A stretch of 64,000 bases of DNA from Pseudarthrobacter sp. NamB4. Its GTDB lineage: Bacteria; Actinomycetota; Actinomycetes; Actinomycetales; Micrococcaceae. Of this stretch, positions 43,165 through 52,030 are shown piece after piece (the first letter of the stretch is position 1; each line of letters starts with the position of its first letter). The position numbers and the translations under genes were made by a program. The stretch is from the NCBI RefSeq assembly GCF_005796185.1, contig NZ_VAHM01000008.1, positions 62,001-126,000 on the forward strand, in the 5' to 3' direction. The notes below the pieces were generated by a model. That model searched no databases, was not told the origin of the DNA, and worked only from the letters and a program-made list of their open reading frames with translations.

Positions 43165-43194
43165 AGTAAACTGGATCACTCCCTTTGTCGTCAA
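43165..43194 (-). promoter_or_regulatory. Promoter of the mmsA-mmsB-chvE operon
   Basis: On the minus strand, TTGACG (43189-43194) serves as -35 and TTTACT (43165-43170) as -10, with an 18-base spacer. The -35 abuts the ROK operator candidate at 43196-43209. Confidence 0.5.
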
Positions 43195-43195
43195 G

Positions 43196-43209
43196 TCTTG
43201 AACGCAAGA
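43196..43209. promoter_or_regulatory. Candidate ROK operator ahead of mmsA
   Basis: TCTTG-AACG-CAAGA, an inverted repeat with a four-base spacer followed by AGG. The same arrangement, TCTTG-TAGT-CAAGA, occurs at 44445-44458 ahead of the ROK gene. The matching arms and spacer at both places support a shared regulator. Confidence 0.6.
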
Positions 43210-43228
43210 AGGGGTATAACGAAACGGT

Positions 43229-44419
43229 CTACGTCTTCCTGATACCCGCATGTTGGAAGACGAGGGCGGCTGCTCCGAGCGCTTCTGCCCGATCACCCAG
43301 GGAGGACATGGCCAAGGTGGTGGTCTCACCAATGACGGGGACCGCGTGCCTTACGAGCCCGCGCCTGATGGGATCGAGCAGGATGTTTCCGAGCCCCGCC
43401 AGCGGCCCGCCCACCACGATGACTTCAGGATTTATCAGGTTGGCCACGTTGCCCAGCGCCCGCCCCACGGAAAGTCCAGCGTCGTCAACCACCCGGAGCG
43501 TGGCGGGATCCCGGTTCAGCGCCTTCCTGACGATGTCCGCCGGGGTCAGCGGCCGGCCTTCACCCCGGCTAAGGAGTTCGATCATGGTGGTGGTGGAGGC
43601 GATGGTCTCCAGACAGCCCCGGTTCCCGCAGCGGCACACGAGCCCTTGTTCATGAATGGTGGCGTGCCCGATTTCGCCGGTGATTCCGACGTTCCCGTAG
43701 TAGGGCGCGCCGTTGAGGATCAGGCCTGCGCCGATGCCCGACCCGATCTTGAGGAACATCAGGTTGCTGACTCCGGAATGCTGCCCCCATGTGACCTCTG
43801 ACCAGGCCCCCAGGTTGGCGTCGTTGTCAACGTAGACGGGGATTTTCAGGGTCTCCTCCAGGTGCTGCAGGATGTTGATTCCTACCCATTCCGGAAGGAT
43901 GGCACCTTGCGCCACAGTGCCTGTGCGACGGTCGATAGGGCCTGGAATTCCGACGCCAGCCCCCACCACGGCGCTGCGTTCAACTCCGCTTTCCCGCAGC
44001 AGTTTCCCGAGCAGGGCCAAGGCGGCCTGGATGCCTTCATCCGCCTGGTGGCCGAGCGGCAGCATCACGGATTCCTCGGCGATGACGTGATAACTGAGGG
44101 AGGCGAGGACCACCCGGAGGTGCCGCCGGCCAAAGTCGATTCCCACCGCCACCGCGCCGTTGCTGTTCAGCCTTACGTTGAGGGCCCGCCTGCCGGAGCT
44201 CGTGATCGGCTCGGCGGATGCAAGGCCGGAATCGAGCATGATCTTGACGATGTTCGAGACGGTCGCGGTGGAGAGGCCGGTCTGCCTGGCAAGCTCAGCC
44301 TGGGTGGCAGGCCCGCCCATCAGGGTCTCGATAATCCTTTGCTGGTTCAGTTGCCGCAGGGCTGACTGGGACCCGGGATTTTTTGGCTTGCTCCTCGTTG
44401 AGCGCGGGGTTGGGGACAT
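43229..44419 (-). CDS. ROK-family transcriptional regulator
   Basis: A 396-residue regulator. A MarR-like winged helix (about 22-80; NQQRIIETLMGGPATQAELARQTGLSTATVS split over the HTH) is followed by a sugar-kinase-like ROK domain with GIDFGRRHLRVVLA (phosphate loop), PVYVDNDANLGAWSE, and a zinc motif of Cys and His (H...CRCGNRGCLET). It is immediately upstream of the sugar ABC-transporter operon. It resembles XylR/NagC-type regulators, probably sensing the sugar the transporter imports. TCTTG-N4-CAAGA operators lie before both units. Confidence 0.92.
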   Translation of the reverse strand: MSPTPRSTRSKPKNPGSQSALRQLNQQRIIETLMGGPATQAELARQTGLSTATVSNIVKIMLDSGLASAEPITSSGRRALNVRLNSNGAVAVGIDFGRRHLRVVLASLSYHVIAEESVMLPLGHQADEGIQAALALLGKLLRESGVERSAVVGAGVGIPGPIDRRTGTVAQGAILPEWVGINILQHLEETLKIPVYVDNDANLGAWSEVTWGQHSGVSNLMFLKIGSGIGAGLILNGAPYYGNVGITGEIGHATIHEQGLVCRCGNRGCLETIASTTTMIELLSRGEGRPLTPADIVRKALNRDPATLRVVDDAGLSVGRALGNVANLINPEVIVVGGPLAGLGNILLDPIRRGLVRHAVPVIGETTTLAMSSLGDRAEALGAAALVFQHAGIRKT

Positions 44420-44444
44420 GCTAAGAAGATTGCCCTATTGCCAC

Positions 44445-44458
44445 TCTTGTAGTCAAGA
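44445..44458. promoter_or_regulatory. Candidate ROK operator ahead of the ROK gene
   Basis: TCTTG-TAGT-CAAGA lies 26-39 bases upstream of the ROK ATG and overlaps a -35-like TTGACT on the minus strand. It matches the element at 43196-43209, so autoregulation is likely. Confidence 0.6.
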
Positions 44459-44619
44459 AGTTAACGCATAGCTGCCGGTTGAGCAGCCGTATTCTCAGGT
44501 AGGACGATCTGACCCTGAAGGGCCTGCCGCAGGTGCAGATACGCCCGGCCGACCTGCGCCAGGCTGGTTAGGCTGGAATCACGGCCCCACGCCGCGGGCC
44601 CCTCCAATGACGGAAGGTG

Positions 44620-45420
44620 ATGGCAGTGCTGCTGGCGCTTCTGCAGGCGAACTCTACGGTCCTCGATGTTGACGCGAACTGCCAGGCGATCGAGGCCGCC
44701 GCCCGCTCCGCCGCATCCCGTGGTGCTGCCGTGCTGCTGACGCCTGAGCTTTTTCCGGTGGGTTACGCTCCGCGCAGGGTGCGCTCCGAATTCGACCCCA
44801 CGCGCCTGCCCGCCCTTCAGGACCGGCTGGCCGGCATCGCAAGCAGCAACGGCATCGGACTGGTTTATAGCCTGCCCCGGCTCACGGAACAGGGTGAATG
44901 GCAGATCAGCGCCACCCTCCTGGATGCCGGCGGCAACACCCTGCTCACATACGGCAAGGTGCACCTGTTCGGATCCGAAGAACGGGACGCTTTCACCCCG
45001 GCCACCGATCCGCCCGCCGTCGTGGACTTCAACGGCATACCCACCTCCATTGTGATCTGCTATGACGTGGAGTTCCCGGAGCCGGTACGGGCAGCCGCCG
45101 TCAGGGGTGCTGAGCTGCTGCTGGTCCCCACCGCGCTGGCGGATGGGTTTGACGACGTCCCCCAGGTCCTGCTGCGTGCGCGGGCGCTGGAGAGCCAGCT
45201 GACCGTCGCCTACGCCAACCATTGCGGGCATGAGGAGGGCTGCAGGTTCCTGGGCGGCAGTGTCATTGCAGGGCCTGACGGCGGGGTGCTGGCGGAAGCG
45301 GACGGGGAGCCAGGGCTTCTTTTCGCCGAAGTGGACCCTGCCGCCGCGGGCCGTGAGCGCCGGACCGTCCCGTACCTGGCCGAACGCCGGCCTGACCTCT
45401 ACCGTTCCTGGGGCTTCTGA
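44620..45420 (+). CDS. davA: Carbon-nitrogen hydrolase, probable 5-aminovaleramidase
   Basis: A 266-residue nitrilase-superfamily hydrolase with the complete triad: Glu43 (TPELFPVGY), Lys113 (YGKVHLFG) and Cys147 (VICYDVEFPE). The closest known type by sequence phrases and by context is DavA of Pseudomonas putida, which hydrolyses 5-aminopentanamide to 5-aminovalerate. The neighbouring flavoenzyme is a strong DavB match. The start is ATG 44620; a GTG at 44626 with a better-spaced GGAAGG is an alternative. It runs tail to tail with the PucR gene, with a 22-base overlap. Confidence 0.82.
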   Translation: MAVLLALLQANSTVLDVDANCQAIEAAARSAASRGAAVLLTPELFPVGYAPRRVRSEFDPTRLPALQDRLAGIASSNGIGLVYSLPRLTEQGEWQISATLLDAGGNTLLTYGKVHLFGSEERDAFTPATDPPAVVDFNGIPTSIVICYDVEFPEPVRAAAVRGAELLLVPTALADGFDDVPQVLLRARALESQLTVAYANHCGHEEGCRFLGGSVIAGPDGGVLAEADGEPGLLFAEVDPAAAGRERRTVPYLAERRPDLYRSWGF

Positions 45421-47021
45421 CCGCTGCCGGCCGGCAGATCGACGTACTGCAGGGCGATCCACAGCTCCGCCCGGGCCTGGACCTGGCCCAGGTCCAGATC
45501 CAGCAGTTCCGCCACGCCGTTGATCTGCCGCCGCACGCTGTTCCGGTGCAGCCCCAGGTCCTTGGCGGTGGCATCCCAGCTGCCGTGTGCAGCCAGCCAG
45601 GACCGGAGCACCCGAAGCTGGGAAGCCCGCCGTTCCGGATCCAATTCCAAAATGGGTGCCAGGAGGCGTGCGGCCAGCAGGGCACCCGCATCGTTGCCCA
45701 GCAGTCCCGTTACCGACCAGGTCAGTTCCTCCTCCCGGACGCTCTTGCCCGAAGCAGCCACCCGCGGGCGCAGGGCAGTGACCCGCCGGTAAGCCTCGGC
45801 CAGGTTCTGGAGGACTGCGGGTTCGCCTACCACGAGCCGCCAGCCCAGTTGCTCCACCTCGGCCAGCAGGGAGTCGTCCACCTTGAGGCGCGTCACTGCC
45901 GCGAAACCATAGTCAGTGAGCTCCACCATTTTGGTGTCGAACAGCCGCCGCCATTGCAGCAGTTCCCGCACGGGTCCGTCAGCGGCAGCCGCAACAGTGG
46001 TTTCTGCCCGTACTCCCTGGACCACCCGCAGCGGCCCGGGCCTGGTTCCGGAGACGCTTTGTGCCAGTAGGCCGTGCAGGTTCTCCAGCTCCCGGCTGCT
46101 GTTTCCGGACAGGCTTTCGGGGTGCAGCAGCAGGGCGGTGGCCAGCTGGCTCGGAGCAAGTGAGCCGCTGGTCCGCTGCCGGACAAGCAGCTCCAGCAGG
46201 CCCACCACCGAGGAGACCACATTGTTCTGCGCCGGGGTGAGAGACTTGTTGGTTCCCAGCACCAACCCTCCGAGCGTCGCGTCCCGGGTACTCCGCAGCG
46301 GGTGGCCGAACACCAGTGCCGACCCGGCACTGTCAAACGTTTCCGTCTCCACCCGCGGGCCGCTCCCGGCCAGGAGCCGCTTCAGCAGGGGCTGCAGCTG
46401 GGGAATCCCGACGGCGGCACCTGCCCTGGCGCGGACGCGTCCGTCAGCACCGAAAAGGACAGCCCACGCGGGAACGCGCTGGACGAGCGCCGCCAGCAGT
46501 TCGTGCTCCGGCCGGGCGGAGAGGACGGCCCGCATGAGATGCCGGTTAGTGTCCGCCAGTTGCCGGAACACCTGGGCGTTGCCGGACTCAAGGAGCCTGT
46601 AAAACTCCAGGCCAAGGGCGGCAAACGGGATGCTGGCCGGCACCTCCACCAATGTGAGCCCCTGCTCCCGGCACGCTGCCACCAGGAGGTCCGGAACGGC
46701 GTCGAAGTAGGGCTCCAGGCCGAAGCCCAGCGCAGCAACCCCCGCTGCCACAAGCCTGCGGACGTACTCCTCAAACCCGGCTCCGCTGCTACCGTCCCCG
46801 CCGCGGAACGGCAGCCCCGCGGTGAGGATGAATTCTCCGTCCAACAGGTAGGGAGTAGGATCCTCCAGTTCGCTGGGCTCCACCCACCGCAGGGGTACAG
46901 GGCCGTTGCCGGCGTCGTTGACCACTGACACGCCGGCGGGCAGTGCGGCCAGGAACTGCCCCAGCGTCACGGCGTCAAGCTGGTCGTGGCCGTCATTGGC
47001 GGCTGGTGCATTGCGTCTCAT
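45399..47021 (-). CDS. PucR-family transcriptional regulator
   Basis: A 540-residue regulator of the PucR/CdaR architecture: an N-terminal PucR domain (about 13-135; PVPLRWVEPSELEDPTPYLLDGE), a middle GGDEF-like region, and a C-terminal helix-turn-helix (AHGSWDATAKDLGLHRNSVRRQING) near 475-500. PucR proteins respond to purine, amine or amino-acid catabolites. Lying between the amidase and the permease-monooxygenase genes, it most likely controls the lysine-degradation unit. ATG 47021 is used over a TTG one codon earlier. Confidence 0.9.
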   Translation of the reverse strand: MRRNAPAANDGHDQLDAVTLGQFLAALPAGVSVVNDAGNGPVPLRWVEPSELEDPTPYLLDGEFILTAGLPFRGGDGSSGAGFEEYVRRLVAAGVAALGFGLEPYFDAVPDLLVAACREQGLTLVEVPASIPFAALGLEFYRLLESGNAQVFRQLADTNRHLMRAVLSARPEHELLAALVQRVPAWAVLFGADGRVRARAGAAVGIPQLQPLLKRLLAGSGPRVETETFDSAGSALVFGHPLRSTRDATLGGLVLGTNKSLTPAQNNVVSSVVGLLELLVRQRTSGSLAPSQLATALLLHPESLSGNSSRELENLHGLLAQSVSGTRPGPLRVVQGVRAETTVAAAADGPVRELLQWRRLFDTKMVELTDYGFAAVTRLKVDDSLLAEVEQLGWRLVVGEPAVLQNLAEAYRRVTALRPRVAASGKSVREEELTWSVTGLLGNDAGALLAARLLAPILELDPERRASQLRVLRSWLAAHGSWDATAKDLGLHRNSVRRQINGVAELLDLDLGQVQARAELWIALQYVDLPAGSGQKPQER

Positions 47022-47129
47022 CAATGAAGACTATAGGTCACTTTGCACACCCTTGAGATCCGGCTCACAACCCTAGGCTGGGGGAGGGGAAACCAGACAA
47101 CCACTCACCGACATGAACGGACGTCAACG

Positions 47130-48677
47130 ATGACTGTGCCTACACTCTCCGGCCCGGCCCCGGGCGGTGCCACCGGGACTGCGGCCCGTCCCACCTTGGG
47201 GGCCCAGCTGCTGCGCCGCAAGCCCATCGCCCAAATGGTCAGCGAAGCGGAAGACAACAACGGCGGTCCGCGCCTGGTCCGGAGCTTCGGTGTCCTGCAG
47301 CTGACCATGATCTCGGTAGGGGCAACCCTGGGCACCGGCATCCTGGTGATCCTGGGTGAATCCGTCCCCCTGGCCGGCCCGGCCATCTGGATCTCCTTTG
47401 CGATCGCCGGCCTGGCCGCGCTGCTGTCCGCCGTCTCGTACGCAGAAATGGCAGGGCTGGTACCCGTGGCCGGCTCCAGCTACTCCTACACCTACGCCAC
47501 CATGGGCGAAGGAATGGCCTGGGTCTGTGGTTGGTGCCTGGTGCTGGAGTATGCCGTATCAGTTGCCGCCGTGGCCGTAGGGGCCGGCCAATACGTGAAC
47601 GAAACCCTGGCCGTGTTCGGTGCTGTACTCCCGGACTCGGTGTCCCAGCCGCCCGGCGACGGGGGAATGGTCAACGTCCCGGCCATGGTCATCGTGGTCC
47701 TGGCCACCATCCTCCTTGTGCGCGGCGCCAAGGAGAGTGCCTGGATCAACACTTCCATCGTGGTGGTGAAGGTGGGCATCCTGGTCTTCTTCTGCGCCGT
47801 GGCCTTCACCGCCTTCAATGCCGGGAACTTCGAGCCGCTGCTGCCCATGGGTGCAGCCGGCGTCTCCGCCGCAGCCTCCCGCGTCTTCTTCTCCTACATC
47901 GGCTTCGATGCCGCTTCCACCGCAGGTGAGGAAGCCCGCAACCCCAAGCGCGACCTGCCACGGGCCATCATGCTCTCCATGCTGATTGTCACCACCATCT
48001 ACGTCCTGGTGGCAGTGGCAGCCGTCGGCGCCCGCCCCTGGGGCTGGTTCGACGGTACCGAAGCCGCGCTGGTGAAAATCCTCGAGGAAACCACCGGCCA
48101 GCCGTGGATTGCCCTGGTGTTTGCGGTGGGTGCCGTGCTGGCCATCGCCAGCATCGTCCTCACCGTGCTGTACGGGCAGACCCGCATCCTGCTGTCCATG
48201 TCCCGCGACGGGCTCATTCCCAAGGTCTTCGGCCGCGTCTCCCGCCGCACCGGCACACCGGTGGCAGGCACGCTCTTGGCGGGCATCGCCGTCGCGCTCA
48301 CTGCCGGCCTGGTGCCCCTCGGGGCACTGGCGGACGCCACCAGCATCGGCACCCTGTTCGCCTTCGCCCTGGTCAATGTCGCCGTCATCTACCTGCGCCG
48401 GACCCGGCCGGAGCTGGAGCGCACCTTCCGCGTGCCCCTTTTCCCGCTTACTCCCATACTTGGTGCCGCAATGTGCGCCTACCTGATGGCCAACCTCGGC
48501 GCCGACACCTGGGTCACCTTCGCTGTGTGGATGCTGGCCGGCGTGGCCGCCTACTTCGGCTACGGCCAGCGGAACTCCCGGATGGCGGCGCTCAGCAGCG
48601 AGGAATACCGTGAGCTTGCCGGACCGCAACTTTCATCCCAGCAAACCCCTGAAACGACGAAGGCAGAACTTCCATGA
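47130..48677 (+). CDS. APC-family amino-acid permease
   Basis: A 515-residue transporter with about 12 helices. FGVLQLTMISVGATLGTGIL (helix 1 with the APC glycine break), SYAEMAGLVPVAGSSYSYTYAT (helix 2-3) and FFSYIGFDAASTAGEEARNP (helix 6 motif) are APC signatures of the cationic amino-acid type. Its stop overlaps the start of the monooxygenase gene (ATGA), so the two are co-translated. Lysine is the expected substrate, inferred from the partner enzyme. Confidence 0.88.
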   Translation: MTVPTLSGPAPGGATGTAARPTLGAQLLRRKPIAQMVSEAEDNNGGPRLVRSFGVLQLTMISVGATLGTGILVILGESVPLAGPAIWISFAIAGLAALLSAVSYAEMAGLVPVAGSSYSYTYATMGEGMAWVCGWCLVLEYAVSVAAVAVGAGQYVNETLAVFGAVLPDSVSQPPGDGGMVNVPAMVIVVLATILLVRGAKESAWINTSIVVVKVGILVFFCAVAFTAFNAGNFEPLLPMGAAGVSAAASRVFFSYIGFDAASTAGEEARNPKRDLPRAIMLSMLIVTTIYVLVAVAAVGARPWGWFDGTEAALVKILEETTGQPWIALVFAVGAVLAIASIVLTVLYGQTRILLSMSRDGLIPKVFGRVSRRTGTPVAGTLLAGIAVALTAGLVPLGALADATSIGTLFAFALVNVAVIYLRRTRPELERTFRVPLFPLTPILGAAMCAYLMANLGADTWVTFAVWMLAGVAAYFGYGQRNSRMAALSSEEYRELAGPQLSSQQTPETTKAELP

Positions 48678-50407
48678 CCATCGCCACTGAACTGCCGGCC
48701 TTTGACCCGTCCAGCACCACGGCAACCAGGGCTGCCGCCCCTGCCGCGGACGGCTCAGCCCCCGGCCCGATCACCATGTTGAACCCGGACTTCCCGTTCA
48801 GCTACGACCACTACCTGGCCCACCCGGACGGGCTGGGATCCGTCCCGGTTGAACTGCTGGGAACGGAGGTCGCTGTTATCGGGGCAGGACTTTCCGGCCT
48901 GGTCACCGCCTATGAGCTCATGAAGCTGGGGCTGCGGCCGGTGGTGTACGAGGCAGACCAGATCGGCGGGCGGCTGCGGACGGCGGCGTTCCCGGCGGCG
49001 CCCGGAGTGGTAGCTGACCTCGGCGGGATGCGGTTCCCGGAGTCCGGAAAAGCGTTCCACCACTACGTCGACCTCCTGGGACTGGACACCCGGGAGTTCC
49101 CCAACCCGTTGTCGCCGGCAACCTCCAGCACGGTGATCGAACTGGCCGGCAAGAAGCACTACGCCGAGCAGCCCGCCGACCTGCCTCCGTTTTTCCGGGA
49201 GGTCGCGGACGCCTGGAAGGCAGCGGTTAATGACGGCGCAAAGTTTGTTGAGATGCAGGAAGCCATCCGCGCCCGTGACACCTCCCGGATCAAGGAGCTC
49301 TGGAACGAACTGCTTCCGCTGATGGACGAGCAAACCTTCTATGGGTTCATCGCCGCCAGCGACTCCTTTAAGAAGGCAGGCTTCGCGCACCGGGAGGCCT
49401 TCGGCCAGGTGGGCTTTGGCACCGGGGGCTGGGACACGGACTTCCCCAACTCCATCCTGGAAATCCTCCGGGTGGTCTACACCGATGCGGACGACCAGCA
49501 CCACCTCATCCGCGGGGGAGCGCAAAGGCTGCCCGAGGCACTCTGGCAGCACGCGCCGTCGGACCTGGTGCACTGGCCGCAGGGGACGTCACTGGCCTCG
49601 CTGCACGCCGGTTCGCCGCGCGGCGCCGTAGGGAAGATCAGCCGCGACCCGGACGGAAACCTGCGGATCCGCGAGCGCTGGGGCCGCGAAGCCAGCTACC
49701 CGGCCGTGGTGGCAACCTGCCAGTCCTGGCTGCTGTCCACCCGCATCCACACAGAGGAAGCGCTGTTCCCCGCCGAGCTGTGGACCGCCATGGAACGCTC
49801 GCACTACATGCAGTCCTCCAAGACGTTCGTGATGGTGGACCGGCCCTTCTGGAAGGACATCGATCCGGACACCGGCAACGAGGTCCTGTCCATGACGCTC
49901 ACGGACCGGCTCAACCGCGCCACCTACCTGCTGGACAACGGCCCGGACCAGCCCGCCGTCATCCTGCTCTCCTACACCTGGAATGATGACGCGCTGAAGT
50001 GGCTGGCGCTGGACGCGGACGAACGCGTGGAATTGATGCTGCATTCGCTCGAACAGATCTACCCGGGCGTGGACATCTCGGGGCACATCGTGGGCCAGCC
50101 CATCACCGTTTCCTGGGAGGCCGACCCCAACTTCATGGGCGCGTTCAAGGCCAACCTGCCCGGGCACTACCGGTACCAGCAGCGGCTGTTCACCCACTTC
50201 AAGCAGGACAAGCTGCCGGATTCCCAGCGCGGCGTCTTCCTGGCCGGCGACGACGTCTCCTTCACGGCCGGCTGGGCTGAAGGAGCCGTGACGACTGGCC
50301 TGAACGCGGTGTGGGGAGTGCTGAACCACCTGGGCGGCTCCTCGGCGCGCGGTAACCCCGGGCCGGGAGATCTGCTGGACGAGCTCGGGCCGATCAGCCT
50401 CGACTGA
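48674..50407 (+). CDS. davB: L-lysine 2-monooxygenase (flavin amine oxidase family)
   Basis: A 577-residue FAD enzyme that oxidatively decarboxylates L-lysine to 5-aminopentanamide. The dinucleotide motif VAVIGAGLSGLVTAYELMK lies at about 66-84, followed by YEADQIGGRLRTAAFP and LGGMRFPESGKAFHHY. The C-terminal FAD signature is GVFLAGDDVSFTAGWAEGA. Long stretches (MQSSKTFVMVDRPFWKD, VSWEADPNFMGAFKANLPGH, NPGPGDLLDELGPI) match P. putida DavB as I remember it, better than the tryptophan enzyme. It overlaps the permease gene. The product would go to DavA-type amidase, then to glutarate. Confidence 0.87.
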   Translation: MTIATELPAFDPSSTTATRAAAPAADGSAPGPITMLNPDFPFSYDHYLAHPDGLGSVPVELLGTEVAVIGAGLSGLVTAYELMKLGLRPVVYEADQIGGRLRTAAFPAAPGVVADLGGMRFPESGKAFHHYVDLLGLDTREFPNPLSPATSSTVIELAGKKHYAEQPADLPPFFREVADAWKAAVNDGAKFVEMQEAIRARDTSRIKELWNELLPLMDEQTFYGFIAASDSFKKAGFAHREAFGQVGFGTGGWDTDFPNSILEILRVVYTDADDQHHLIRGGAQRLPEALWQHAPSDLVHWPQGTSLASLHAGSPRGAVGKISRDPDGNLRIRERWGREASYPAVVATCQSWLLSTRIHTEEALFPAELWTAMERSHYMQSSKTFVMVDRPFWKDIDPDTGNEVLSMTLTDRLNRATYLLDNGPDQPAVILLSYTWNDDALKWLALDADERVELMLHSLEQIYPGVDISGHIVGQPITVSWEADPNFMGAFKANLPGHYRYQQRLFTHFKQDKLPDSQRGVFLAGDDVSFTAGWAEGAVTTGLNAVWGVLNHLGGSSARGNPGPGDLLDELGPISLD

Positions 50408-50413
50408 CCTGTT

Positions 50414-50935
50414 CTATCGCGCGTGCATCTCCCGGTGCGCGGCGGCCAGCTCCCGGTAGCGCGCCGCGTTGGCCCGGACGCCGTCGTACTCTTCCTCGGT
50501 GAGTTCGCGGCGGACCTTGCCCGGCACTCCCGCCACCAGTGAACGCGGCGGGATCACCGTGCCCTCCAGCACCACGGCGCCGGCCGCCACGAGCGAGCCG
50601 GCGCCGACCACTGCCCCATTGAGGATGGTCGCGCCCATACCGATCAGGCAGTCGTCCTCCACCATGCAGCCATGCACGACGGCGGCGTGCCCCACGCTGA
50701 CGCGTTCGCCCACCACGCAAGGGAAGCCCGGGTCCGCGTGCAGCACCACGTTGTCCTGCAGGTTGCTGCCTTCCCCCACGGTGATGGGAGCAGTGTCGGC
50801 CCGGACCGAGACGCCGTAAAAGGCGCTGGAATCCCGGGCGAGGGTGGCGTTGCCGATGATCGACGCCGTTGGGGCAACAAAAACGGAGTCGTGGACGGCC
50901 GGGGAGCTGCCGGCAAAAGGGTGGAGAGGAGCCAT
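50414..50935 (-). CDS. Gamma carbonic anhydrase-like protein (PaaY/YrdA family)
   Basis: A 173-residue left-handed beta-helix protein with hexapeptide repeats (VFVAPTASIIGNATL, VGEGSNLQDNVVLHAD, VGHAAVVHGCMVEDDCLIGMGATILNGAVVG). The zinc-ligand histidines are in the positions H-x-D (VVLHAD), VGHAA and VVHGC, as in gamma-class carbonic anhydrases. A C-terminal helix follows. Activity is unproven for most of this family. It converges with the davB gene with a 6-base gap. Confidence 0.92.
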   Translation of the reverse strand: MAPLHPFAGSSPAVHDSVFVAPTASIIGNATLARDSSAFYGVSVRADTAPITVGEGSNLQDNVVLHADPGFPCVVGERVSVGHAAVVHGCMVEDDCLIGMGATILNGAVVGAGSLVAAGAVVLEGTVIPPRSLVAGVPGKVRRELTEEEYDGVRANAARYRELAAAHREMHAR

Positions 50936-51038
50936 GGGCCAAGCCTAGGACATCCACCCAGCCAATTGGCTCGCAAGTAGCGTCGCGAAAACGCGATACC
51001 GGAACGTTAGGTGCCAGGAAGATATGGGGGAGCCGGGC

Positions 51039-51899
51039 CTAGTTAAAGACGACAGTCCGGTTGCCGTCCAGCAGCACCCGGTGCTCCGCGTGCCACTGCA
51101 CCGCCTGGACCAGGGTGCGGCCTTCCACGTCGCGGCCCATCTGGACGAACTGCTCAGGCGTCCGGGCATGGTCCACGCGGATGACTTCCTGCTCGATGAT
51201 GGGGCCCTCGTCCAGGGCAGCCGTTACGTAATGGGCAGTGGCGCCGATCAGCTTCACCCCGCGCGCGTGGGCCTGGTGGTACGGCCTGGCCCCCTTGAAG
51301 GACGGCAGGAAGGAATGGTGGATGTTGATCGCCTTGCCGGTGAGCTCGCTGCAGAGTTCGTCGGAGAGGATCTGCATGTAACGGGCCAGGACAGTCAGTT
51401 CGATGTCGTGCTCCGCCATTAGTGCCCGCAGCTTGTCCTCCGCCTGGGTCTTGGTCTCCTTGGCGACCGGGATGTAGTGGAACGGGATGCCGTAGAACTC
51501 GGCAAGTCCGGCCAGGTCCTGGTGGTTGGAGACGATGGCGGGGATTTCAATGGGCAGGGTGCCGCTGCGCTGCTGGAACAGGAGGTCGTTGAGGCAGTGG
51601 GCGGAGGTGCTGGCCATCACCAGGGTGCGCACCTTCTGGCCTACGGCGTTGAGGCTCCACTGCATGCCGAAGGCCTCGGCCACCGGTTCCAAAGCGGCGC
51701 GCAACTCCTGCCGGGAAGCTGCGGTAGTTACCTCCACCCGCATGAAGAAGTTGCCTGTGGCCGGGCTGCCGTACTGCTGTGAATCAGTAATGTTGCACCC
51801 TGCCACCAGCAGGGCGCCGGCCACCGCGTGGACGATTCCCGGGCGGTCCGGGCAGGACAGGGTTACTACGTACGCTTGGTTCAGCTGCTCATTACTCAC
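51039..51899 (-). CDS. purU: Formyltetrahydrofolate deformylase
   Basis: A 286-residue enzyme that frees formate from 10-formyl-THF and balances the folate pool. An ACT domain (about 8-85; VVTLSCPDRPGIVHAVAG) precedes the formyltransferase domain with IHHSFLPSFKGARPYHQAHARGVKLIGATAHYV, split over the Asn-His-Asp triad: N in AINIHHSF, H, and D in LDEGPIIEQE. GTG 51899 (VSNEQLNQ) gives the usual length; the frame runs on to 52091 but crosses the riboswitch region. It is divergent from glyA. Confidence 0.93.
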   Translation of the reverse strand: MSNEQLNQAYVVTLSCPDRPGIVHAVAGALLVAGCNITDSQQYGSPATGNFFMRVEVTTAASRQELRAALEPVAEAFGMQWSLNAVGQKVRTLVMASTSAHCLNDLLFQQRSGTLPIEIPAIVSNHQDLAGLAEFYGIPFHYIPVAKETKTQAEDKLRALMAEHDIELTVLARYMQILSDELCSELTGKAINIHHSFLPSFKGARPYHQAHARGVKLIGATAHYVTAALDEGPIIEQEVIRVDHARTPEQFVQMGRDVEGRTLVQAVQWHAEHRVLLDGNRTVVFN

Positions 51900-51944
51900 A
51901 CGTACAAGCCTACCCGCGCAGGCGCCCCCGGATTTGGTAGGCTG

Positions 51945-52030
51945 GTAAGGTCGCAACTGGCGTTGGGTGGCTAACCACCAGGGAGCGGCAATCACGAAGA
52001 CCACGGATCGTACGCCTGGGCCGAGGGTCA
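51945..52030 (+). promoter_or_regulatory. ZTP riboswitch (pfl motif) upstream of glyA
   Basis: The transcript carries the conserved parts of the ZMP/ZTP aptamer in order: GGTCGCAACTGGCG (51949-51962), the hairpin GGTGGCTAACCACC with AGGGAGCGGC, and the 3' part GTACGCCTGGGC (52010-52022) whose CGCC pairs with GGCG in a pseudoknot. About 145 bases follow to the glyA start. They contain short hairpins, for example CCGTC-ACAA-GACGG, but no obvious terminator, so the mode of control is unclear. ZTP riboswitches are known upstream of glyA and folD. High ZTP signals low 10-formyl-THF and would raise expression. Confidence 0.8.

Noticed and set aside
44461..45462. A 333-codon minus-strand frame opposite the amidase gene
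   Set aside because: The plus-strand frame holds the complete nitrilase triad; the other is a shadow.
50983..50996. Small hairpin TCGCG-AAAA-CGCGA after the purU end
   Set aside because: Only five base pairs; not enough for a terminator call.
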